Source: an uncultured Eubacteriales bacterium (GTDB lineage Bacteria; Bacillota; Clostridia; Oscillospirales; Oscillospiraceae). From it: a stretch of DNA of 15,070 bases. The translations under genes were made by a program, and so were the position numbers. The notes under the pieces were generated by a model, which made no database searches, had not been told where the DNA came from, and was given only the letters and a program-made list of their open reading frames with translations. Location of the stretch: contig CABRZO010000039.1 of NCBI GenBank assembly GCA_902475455.1, positions 1 through 15,070 of the forward strand. The letters run 5' to 3'. Shown piece by piece: positions 7,287 through 13,200 of the stretch (position 1 is its first letter; each line of letters opens with the position of its first letter).

Positions 7287-7674
7287 GATCATGGGCGTCA
7301 CCATGGAGAAGATCAAAGAGATGATCGATGTGAACACCATCGTGGGCGAGCCCATCCGGACCCCCGACGGCATCACCATCATCCCGGTTTCCAAGGTCAG
7401 CGTGGGCTTTGCCTCCGGTGGCTCTGATTTCGTCTCCAAAAACCAGGCCAGCGGCAAAAATCCCTTCGGTGGCGGTAGCGGTGCCGGCGTCAATATCGCA
7501 CCGGTGGCCTTCCTGGTGGTCAATAAGGACCGGGTGCGTCTGCTGCCTGTGGCGCCTCCTCCCGGCGGTGTTGCCGAGCGAGTGGTGGAGCTGGTGCCGG
7601 AACTGGTGGACAAGGTCACCGACATCATTGATAAGAAAAAGGAAGAAAAAGCCGAGGATAGTCAGGTGTTTTAA
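7261..7674 (+). CDS. ytfJ: GerW family sporulation protein (YtfJ)
   Basis: YtfJ/GerW is a small spore protein needed for normal nutrient germination in Bacillus; its biochemical activity is unknown. The 137-residue protein carries the family core: VNTIVGEPIRTPDGITIIPVSKVSVGFASGG, a Gly-rich stretch (FGGGSGAGVNIAPVAFLVV) and a charged C-terminal helix ending in a Lys/Glu-rich tail. The start is ATG 7261, with AAGGAGG at 7245-7251 and a nine-base spacer. The gene overlaps the DUF2953 gene by 26 bases. Its presence is good evidence that the host belongs to an endospore-forming lineage. Confidence 0.95.
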   Translation: MEEKHQIGEIMGVTMEKIKEMIDVNTIVGEPIRTPDGITIIPVSKVSVGFASGGSDFVSKNQASGKNPFGGGSGAGVNIAPVAFLVVNKDRVRLLPVAPPPGGVAERVVELVPELVDKVTDIIDKKKEEKAEDSQVF

Positions 7675-7717
7675 CGCAGATACTCTTTGGTGACAAAATT
7701 CGTGAGGAGAGAGAGTT

Positions 7718-8983
7718 ATGCGTCGTCTTTTGACGGTATCCTGGTCCGGCATTCTGGTGCTGGCGCTGCTTTTTGCCACCCTGATTCCCACTGTCCACGC
7801 TGAGACGGAGGGAGAAGCAACTTCTCAGGAGTCGGTTGAGACCGCGGACACCTATGTGGATCCTTATGGACTCAATATTTCCGCCGAGTGTGCCATCCTG
7901 GTAGATGCCTCCAGCGGCCGGGTGCTCTATGAGAAAAACGCAGAGCAGCGGCATCTGATCGCCAGCATCACCAAAATTATGACCGCCCTGGTGGTACTGG
8001 AGCGGGCCGAGAACCTGGATGCCACCGTCACTATCCCGGAGGATTGGATGGGTGTGGAGGGCTCCTCCATGTATCTGGAGGCCGGAGATGTGGTGTCCAT
8101 CCGAGGACTGCTCTACGGTCTGATCCTCAACTCCGGCAACGACGCCGCCACAGTGCTGGCCACCACACTGGCGGGGGACGAGGCCACCTTTGTGGGATGG
8201 ATGAACGAATACGCTGCCCAGTTCGGCATGAATGACACGCATTTTTCCAATCCCCACGGTCTGGACGCGGAGGACCACTACTCCACCGCCCACGATATGG
8301 CCCGGCTGATGGTGGAGGCCATGAAAAATGAGGAGTTCCGGGAGATCACCTACACCCGGTATATCTCCATCGACGGCTTTGAGCTCTATTTCCACAACAA
8401 GCTGCTGAATCTGTACGAGTACTGCATCAGCGGAAAGACCGGATACACTGAAGCTGCCGGACGAACTCTGGTCACCGCCTCGGAGAAGGACGGCCACTTA
8501 TTGGTGGCAGTTACGCTGAACGCTCCCGATGACTGGAACGACCAGATTGCCATGTATGAGTACGGGTTCAACAATTATTCCCTGACCGACATCTGCACCG
8601 GGGGAAGCTGCTATACCACGCTTCCCTTGGCCGGGGGCGACGCCTACCTGCCGGTCTATTGTGTCAACGATCTGTCCTATCTGATTCTGGAGGGCGAGAC
8701 CGTGGAGCGTACGGTCTATCTGCCCAGCGAAATCACCGAGAGCGTGGGCAAGGGGGATATTATAGGGAAGGTGGAGTACCGGGTGGACGGCAACACCGTC
8801 GGTACCACCTACCTGATTTCCGGCGCCTATGCAGACGCTGAAAGCAAGGAGGTATCCGCCCTTTGGAACAGCGGCTACAAAAGTTCCTGTCGGCTGGCGG
8901 GATTGTATCCCGACGGACAGCCGAACGGTACATACAGAGTGGAAGGGTTACTGTCAACGGCGTTGCTGCACAACTGGGGATGA
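7718..8983 (+). CDS. D-alanyl-D-alanine carboxypeptidase (DacB/DacF-type low-mass PBP), unusual C-terminus
   Basis: This is an exported serine DD-carboxypeptidase (peptidase S11) that removes the terminal D-Ala from peptidoglycan stem peptides. In spore-formers the DacB/DacF members tune cortex cross-linking. The 421-residue protein has a signal peptide (about 1-28, cleavage after VHA). The catalytic motifs are S83-I-T-K86, S139-G-N141 and K240-T-G242, followed by the PBP5-type C-terminal beta domain to about residue 375. The start is ATG 7718 behind GAGGAGAGAGAG. Residues 382-421 are encoded in the 121-base out-of-frame overlap with the pseudouridine synthase gene. They show no hydrophobic or amphipathic anchor, which this family normally has, so the mature enzyme may be released rather than membrane-bound. 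I leave the symbol empty because sequence alone does not separate dacB from dacF. Confidence 0.93.
   Translation: MRRLLTVSWSGILVLALLFATLIPTVHAETEGEATSQESVETADTYVDPYGLNISAECAILVDASSGRVLYEKNAEQRHLIASITKIMTALVVLERAENLDATVTIPEDWMGVEGSSMYLEAGDVVSIRGLLYGLILNSGNDAATVLATTLAGDEATFVGWMNEYAAQFGMNDTHFSNPHGLDAEDHYSTAHDMARLMVEAMKNEEFREITYTRYISIDGFELYFHNKLLNLYEYCISGKTGYTEAAGRTLVTASEKDGHLLVAVTLNAPDDWNDQIAMYEYGFNNYSLTDICTGGSCYTTLPLAGGDAYLPVYCVNDLSYLILEGETVERTVYLPSEITESVGKGDIIGKVEYRVDGNTVGTTYLISGAYADAESKEVSALWNSGYKSSCRLAGLYPDGQPNGTYRVEGLLSTALLHNWG
8846..8865 (+). promoter_or_regulatory. Ribosome binding site and TTG start of the pseudouridine synthase inside the carboxypeptidase gene
   Basis: AAGGAGGT (8846-8853) followed nine bases later by TTG (8863-8865) fixes the start. 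The protein read from this TTG begins with the conserved S4 sequence QRLQKFLSAGG, so the conserved N-terminus is intact only from here. Confidence 0.85.
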
Positions 8984-9612
8984 AAGTGGACCCGGACCGG
9001 GATGAGATCGCGGTGGACGGACGTGTGGTCTCCGCCCGCTCGCCGGAAAAACTCTATCTGATGCTCAATAAACCCCGGGGATATGTGACCACTCTTTCGG
9101 ATGAGCGGGGCAGAAAGACCGCGGCGGAGCTGGTTCAGGATTGCGGCGGTCGGGTCTGGCCGGTGGGCAGGCTGGACATGTATTCCGAAGGCCTCCTGAT
9201 CTTCACCAACGACGGGGACTTCACCCAGTGTTTGGAACACCCAGGCTCAGAGGTGGAGAAGGAATATCTGGTCCGGGTGGACCGCTGTGACCAGCGGGTG
9301 CTGCAGGTACTCCAGGGCCCCATGGCCCTGGACGGGCGGCCGCTTTCTCCAGCTCAGGTCCAGCTGATGTCCCGGGACCGGGACAGCGTGTTGCTGCGGT
9401 TTGTCATCCACGAGGGCAGAAACCGCCAGATCCGCCGCATGTGCCAGCAGGCGGGCGTTCGGGTATTGCGACTGAAACGGGTCCGGGAGGGAACCCTTCG
9501 ATTGGGAAATTTGAAACCTGGGCAATGGCGAATGCTCAAAAAAGAGGAGATTTCCTCGGTTTTTACCCTGAAAAGAGGGAGCCTGCCCCATGATGGTGCA
9601 GGAGATTCATAA
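8863..9612 (+). CDS. rluB: Pseudouridine synthase, RluB/RsuA family
   Basis: The enzyme isomerises a specific uridine of rRNA to pseudouridine; RluB acts on 23S rRNA helix 89 in the bacteria studied. The 249-residue protein has an N-terminal S4 RNA-binding domain (about 3-50: QKFLSAGGIVSRRTAERYI, SGRVTVNG). The catalytic domain carries the RsuA/RluB signature VGRLDMYSEGLLIFTNDG, with catalytic Asp105, then EKEYLV and HEGRNRQIRRMC in the usual positions. The TTG start has AAGGAGGT nine bases upstream and lies 121 bases inside the carboxypeptidase gene. rluB near scpAB and dacB is the B. subtilis arrangement, but there spmA and spmB lie between dacB and rluB; they are missing here. RluB rather than RsuA is chosen by length and context. 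Confidence 0.93.
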   Translation: MEQRLQKFLSAGGIVSRRTAERYIQSGRVTVNGVAAQLGMKVDPDRDEIAVDGRVVSARSPEKLYLMLNKPRGYVTTLSDERGRKTAAELVQDCGGRVWPVGRLDMYSEGLLIFTNDGDFTQCLEHPGSEVEKEYLVRVDRCDQRVLQVLQGPMALDGRPLSPAQVQLMSRDRDSVLLRFVIHEGRNRQIRRMCQQAGVRVLRLKRVREGTLRLGNLKPGQWRMLKKEEISSVFTLKRGSLPHDGAGDS

Positions 9613-9630
9613 AAGACTTGCAAAAATAGC

Positions 9631-9659
9631 TTGCATTTTTCCGGTTAAAACGGTATGAT
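9631..9659 (+). promoter_or_regulatory. Sigma-A-type promoter upstream of the RpiR-family regulator
   Basis: TATGAT (9654-9659, five of six consensus bases) lies exactly 17 bases after TTGCAT (9631-9636), in the AT-rich 93-base gap after rluB. The hexamer CTTGCA occurs twice, at 9617-9622 and 9630-9635; the second copy overlaps the -35. I see no terminator before it, so read-through from rluB is also possible. Confidence 0.6.
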
Positions 9660-9665
9660 GTGCTC

Positions 9666-9676
9666 AGAATTATTCT
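9666..9676. promoter_or_regulatory. Palindrome at the expected transcription start, possible operator
   Basis: AGAATTATTCT is a perfect 11-base dyad (AGAAT-T-ATTCT) placed about seven bases after the -10, where a bound repressor would block initiation. It sits directly upstream of the RpiR-family gene, so autoregulation is a reasonable guess. It is short and AT-rich, so chance cannot be ruled out. Confidence 0.3.
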
Positions 9677-9705
9677 CAAAGCATTCCACAGGTTAGGTGA
9701 TTGAA

Positions 9706-10581
9706 ATGGCGAAAGATATTCTGACACACATTCAGGAGAATATGAGCTCCTTTTCCAAGGGGCAGAAACTGATTGCGAATTTTATTCTGGAATCCTATGA
9801 CAAGGCGGCTTTTATGACGGCCTGCAAGCTGGGCAAAACCGTCAACGTCAGCGAGTCCACCGTGGTCCGCTTTGCCGCCGAGCTGGGCTATGACGGCTAT
9901 CCCAGCATGCAAAAGGCCCTGCAGGAGATGATCCGCAACAAGCTCACCTCCATCCAGCGCATTGAGGTATCCAACGACCGGATTGGCGATCAGGACATCA
10001 TGTCCATGGTGATGCAGTCTGACATTGAAAAGATCCGCATCACCCTGGAGGAGACCTGCCGGGAGAGTTTCGACCTGGCGGTTCAGGCCATCACTTCCGC
10101 CCGTCGCATCTATATTTTGGGCGTTCGGTCCGCCAGCGCTCTGGCCAACTTTATGAGCTTTTACTTCACGTTTATCTTTGATAACGTGATTCGGGTGGAC
10201 ACCACCTCCATCAGTGAGGTCTTTGAACAGGTGATGCGGATCGGTCCCGACGACGTGTTGATCGGGCTGAGCTTCCCCCGGTATTCTAAGCGCACCGTCA
10301 AGGCCATGCAGTATGCCAAGAACCAGGGGGCCAAGGTGATTGCTATCACCGATAGTGCCGTCTCTCCGCTGGCCAACATCGCTGATGTATCTTTGTTTGC
10401 CAAGAGCGATATGGCCTCCTTTGTGGATTCTCTGGTTGCTCCCTTGAGTCTGGTGAACGCCCTGATCGTGGCGGTCAGCCGGATGAAGAGCGACCAGCTG
10501 GAGTCCACCTTCAGCAAGCTGGAGAAAATCTGGGCGGAATACGAGGTGTACGAGCCCTCCAACAGCGAGCAGGAGAGCTGA
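9706..10581 (+). CDS. MurR/RpiR family transcriptional regulator with SIS domain
   Basis: This is a DNA-binding regulator that senses a phosphosugar through its SIS domain. The 291-residue protein has an N-terminal RpiR-type helix-turn-helix (about 5-78; the recognition region includes TVNVSESTVVRFAAELGYDGYPSMQ). A linker follows, then an SIS domain (about 120-255; ARRIYILGVRSASALANFMSFYF, VLIGLSFPRYSKRTVKAMQYAKNQGAKVIAITD). ATG 9706 is preferred because AGGTGAT (9695-9701), complementary to the 16S tail, lies just before it. An in-frame GTG at 9697 falls inside that site. No sugar-use genes lie nearby; the neighbours are housekeeping. The ligand and targets cannot be read from this window. 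Its own promoter and a palindrome lie directly upstream. Confidence 0.92.
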   Translation: MAKDILTHIQENMSSFSKGQKLIANFILESYDKAAFMTACKLGKTVNVSESTVVRFAAELGYDGYPSMQKALQEMIRNKLTSIQRIEVSNDRIGDQDIMSMVMQSDIEKIRITLEETCRESFDLAVQAITSARRIYILGVRSASALANFMSFYFTFIFDNVIRVDTTSISEVFEQVMRIGPDDVLIGLSFPRYSKRTVKAMQYAKNQGAKVIAITDSAVSPLANIADVSLFAKSDMASFVDSLVAPLSLVNALIVAVSRMKSDQLESTFSKLEKIWAEYEVYEPSNSEQES

Positions 10582-10619
10582 AATCAGATCAAGTAACATC
10601 ATCACAGGGGAGATTTGTT

Positions 10620-11867
10620 TTGAAAGAACATCCTGATGTGATCGTCATCGGCGGAGGCGCTGCCGGTATGCTGGCTGCGCACTCCGCCGTTTGCGCTGGT
10701 GCCAAGGTAACACTGGTGGAGCGCAACGAGAAGATGGGTCGCAAACTCTACATCACCGGAAAGGGCCGGTGCAACCTGACTAACAACTGCACTGCGGAAG
10801 AGGTGCTCCAGAACATCCCCCGCAACGCCAAGTTCCTGTACAGCGCCATGGGGCAGTTCCCGCCGGCAAAAACCATGGAATTCTTTGAGTCCCAGGGCCT
10901 GAAGCTGAAAACCGAGCGGGGGAACCGGGTGTTTCCCGCCTCGGACCGTGCCGCCGACGTGATCGACACCCTCTATTATGCCCTGCGCCGCCAGAAGGTG
11001 GCCTTTGTCCAGGCCCGGGCCCAGGAGATTCTGGCCCGGGATGGTGTTGTCACCGGGGTTCGGCTTGAGGACGGCAGGACGCTGGAAGGGGACCGGGTCA
11101 TTTTGGCCACCGGCGGCTGCTCCTACCCGTTGACCGGCTCCTCCGGGGACGGTTACGCCATGGCTGAAAAGCTGGGCCACACGGTGGTGGAGCCCAAGGC
11201 CTCCCTGATCCCCCTGGTGGAGGAGGGAAATGACTGCGCCAAAATGCAGGGACTGGCCCTAAAAAATGTGGAGATCAAGGTGCGCAACCAGAAGAAAAAG
11301 GTGATTTTCCAGGAGTTCGGCGAACTGCTCTTCACCCATTTCGGCCTGTCTGGTCCTGTCATTCTGAGCGCCAGCGCCCATATGCGCAATTTTGAGAAGG
11401 AACACTATACCGTGTCCATCGACCTGAAGCCGGCGCTGGAGGAAAAGAAGCTGGATGAGCGCATCCTGCGGGATTTCAGCGCCAACCAGAACCGGGAGTT
11501 CATCAACGCCCTGGGGGCCCTGCTGCCCCGACTCATGATCCCGGTGGTGGTGGAACGCACCGGAATTCCGCCGGAAACCCGGGTGCATGACATCACCAAG
11601 GCCCAACGCCGGGCGCTGCTGGAAACCATCAAGCGGTTTGACGTGTCCATCGCCGGCACTCGGCCGGTGGCGGAAGCCATTGTAACCAGCGGCGGTATCA
11701 AAGTATCTGAAATCAATCCCTCTACCATGGAGTCCAAGAAATGCTCCGGGCTGTATTTCGCCGGAGAGGTCATGGACGTGGATGCCTATACCGGCGGATT
11801 CAATCTGCAGATCGCCTGGGCAACCGGCCACATGGCGGGGGTCCACGCCGCATGGAACGGGGATTAA
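10620..11867 (+). CDS. NAD(P)/FAD-dependent oxidoreductase, HI0933/YhiN/BaiN-like
   Basis: This is a flavoprotein of the HI0933/YhiN family. Some members are annotated BaiN, for bile-acid dehydroxylation in Clostridium scindens, but most have no known substrate. The 415-residue protein begins with a dinucleotide-binding fold (DVIVIGGGAAGMLAA, 6-20, and VERNEKMGRKLYITGKGRCNLTN, about 33-55, typical of the family). The middle includes ATGGCSYPLTGSSGDGYAMAEKLGHT and FTHFGLSGP, and the protein ends with the FAD-contacting GEVMDVDAYTGGFNLQ (382-397). The start is TTG 10620 with GGGGAG at 10607-10612 and a seven-base spacer. cmk follows 13 bases after the stop. This gene often sits before cmk-plsC-ispH in Clostridia, which argues for a general role rather than bile-acid metabolism. 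The specific reaction is unknown. Confidence 0.9.
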   Translation: MKEHPDVIVIGGGAAGMLAAHSAVCAGAKVTLVERNEKMGRKLYITGKGRCNLTNNCTAEEVLQNIPRNAKFLYSAMGQFPPAKTMEFFESQGLKLKTERGNRVFPASDRAADVIDTLYYALRRQKVAFVQARAQEILARDGVVTGVRLEDGRTLEGDRVILATGGCSYPLTGSSGDGYAMAEKLGHTVVEPKASLIPLVEEGNDCAKMQGLALKNVEIKVRNQKKKVIFQEFGELLFTHFGLSGPVILSASAHMRNFEKEHYTVSIDLKPALEEKKLDERILRDFSANQNREFINALGALLPRLMIPVVVERTGIPPETRVHDITKAQRRALLETIKRFDVSIAGTRPVAEAIVTSGGIKVSEINPSTMESKKCSGLYFAGEVMDVDAYTGGFNLQIAWATGHMAGVHAAWNGD

Positions 11868-11880
11868 GGAGGAAAAATAG

Positions 11881-12561
11881 ATGAAACAGATCAGCGTTGC
11901 CATTGACGGCCCCTCCGGGGCTGGAAAGAGCACTCTGGCCCGGCAGGCTGCCCAGGCGCTGGGCTTTCTCTATGTAGATACCGGCGCCATCTATCGCACC
12001 GTGGCCCTGGCCTGCCACCGGAATGGGGTCAGCCCCCAGTATCCGGAACAGGTGGCGGCCCTGTTGCCCCGCCTAAAGATCGACCTGGACTATGGCTCCG
12101 ACGGGGTCCAGCGGATGCTGCTGGACGGGGAGGACGTGTCGGATCAGATCCGTACCCCTGAAATCTCCATGCTGACCTCGGCGGTGTCCGCTCTGCCCGA
12201 AGTCCGGGCCTTTTTACTGGAGAAGCAGCGGGAGCTGGCCCGCACCCGGAACGTCATTATGGATGGCCGGGATATCGGTACCGTGGTGCTGCCCCAGGCC
12301 ACAGTGAAAATCTATCTGACGGCGGACGCCGAGGCTCGGGCCCAGCGCCGCTGCGCCGAGCTGCGGGAGAAGGGAATGGACGTCTCCTTTGAAGAGGTGC
12401 TGCGGGATGTGCGGGAGCGGGACGAAAACGACTCCAACCGGAAGGTTTCCCCCCTGCGCCGGGCGGAGGATGCCCGGCTGGTGGATACCACGCTGCTGGA
12501 TCTGGAACAGAGCTTGGAAGTGCTGATCAGCGTAATCCGGGAGGGCATGGCCAGTGAATAA
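11881..12561 (+). CDS. cmk: Cytidylate kinase
   Basis: Cmk phosphorylates CMP and dCMP with ATP, a salvage and recycling step of pyrimidine nucleotide supply in the cytosol. The 226-residue protein has the P-loop GPSGAGKS (10-17), the CMP-contacting YVDTGAIYRT (31-40), IRTPEIS (90-96), the highly conserved DGRDIGTVVLP (128-138), and a LID-type basic region (ARAQRRCAELREKG and RDENDSNRKVSPLR). The start is ATG 11881; the Shine-Dalgarno TAAGGAGG (11865-11872) overlaps the stop of the preceding gene, indicating coupled expression. It is followed by plsC and ispH-S1, the standard clostridial cmk-plsC-ispH-rpsA order. Confidence 0.97.
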   Translation: MKQISVAIDGPSGAGKSTLARQAAQALGFLYVDTGAIYRTVALACHRNGVSPQYPEQVAALLPRLKIDLDYGSDGVQRMLLDGEDVSDQIRTPEISMLTSAVSALPEVRAFLLEKQRELARTRNVIMDGRDIGTVVLPQATVKIYLTADAEARAQRRCAELREKGMDVSFEEVLRDVRERDENDSNRKVSPLRRAEDARLVDTTLLDLEQSLEVLISVIREGMASE

Positions 12562-12585
12562 CCAGAAAAAGGTCAAGTACAACAC

Positions 12586-13200
12586 TTGAGCAAGAAGGGG
12601 ACGGACCGGCTCTATCATATTCTGTTCTGGCCTGTCTTTGTAGTGTTTTCTATATTCCATCCGGTGCGTATGGTGGGTAGGGAAAACATTCCCGAAGGTG
12701 CCGCAGTCATTGCAGCCAACCATACCGCTTACGCCGACCCCATGATGGCCATTATGGCCTTTGGGTATAAGCATCCTCTGCGGATTATGGCCAAGGAAGA
12801 GCTGTTTCACATCCCGGTACTGGGATGGATCCTGATCAAGGTGGGCATGTTCGGTGTAAACCGGGGCCAAAGCGATATGGCCGCCGTGAAACGGGCCATC
12901 AAGGTGCTGAAAGAGGGCTGCAAACTGCTGCTGTTCCCGGAGGGAACCAGAGTCTCCGCCGCTGAAGAGGAAAACTCCGAGGCCAAGACAGGAGCCATCA
13001 TGTTCGCAGTCCGGGGCGGGGCTCCGCTGCTGCCCGTCTATATTCCCCGGAAAAAGCACTGGTTCCGCTTCACCAAAATCACCGTGGGGGAGCCCTACTA
13101 TCCCGATGTCCCGGCCAAGAAAGCCACCGCTGAGGACTACAAGCGGGCGGCGGACGAATTGATGCGGCGTATTTACGCCTTGGGAGAGGAAGCCGAATGA
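12586..13200 (+). CDS. plsC: 1-acyl-sn-glycerol-3-phosphate acyltransferase (PlsC family)
   Basis: The enzyme adds the second acyl chain to lysophosphatidic acid, giving phosphatidic acid for membrane phospholipids. It works at the inner face of the cytoplasmic membrane. The 204-residue protein has a hydrophobic N-terminal segment (about 10-24) and the acyltransferase motif I NHTAYAD (45-51; His46 and Asp51 form the HX4D pair). Motif II is at GVNRG (90-94), motif III FPEGTR at 117-122, and PVYI is the likely motif IV. The first possible start in this frame is TTG 12586, 24 bases after the cmk stop. AAAAAGG lies upstream with a rather long spacer, so translation may be modest. The stop TGA overlaps the ispH ATG in ATGA. 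Confidence 0.94.
   Translation: MSKKGTDRLYHILFWPVFVVFSIFHPVRMVGRENIPEGAAVIAANHTAYADPMMAIMAFGYKHPLRIMAKEELFHIPVLGWILIKVGMFGVNRGQSDMAAVKRAIKVLKEGCKLLLFPEGTRVSAAEEENSEAKTGAIMFAVRGGAPLLPVYIPRKKHWFRFTKITVGEPYYPDVPAKKATAEDYKRAADELMRRIYALGEEAE

Noticed and set aside
7675..7717. Possible sporulation sigma-F/G promoter before the carboxypeptidase
   Set aside because: The 43-base gap has no pair of elements matching the consensus well enough to support a call.
9590..9658. 22-codon ORF starting inside the rluB end and running through the regulator promoter
   Set aside because: No domain, and it spans the -35 and -10 elements; more likely chance than a leader peptide.
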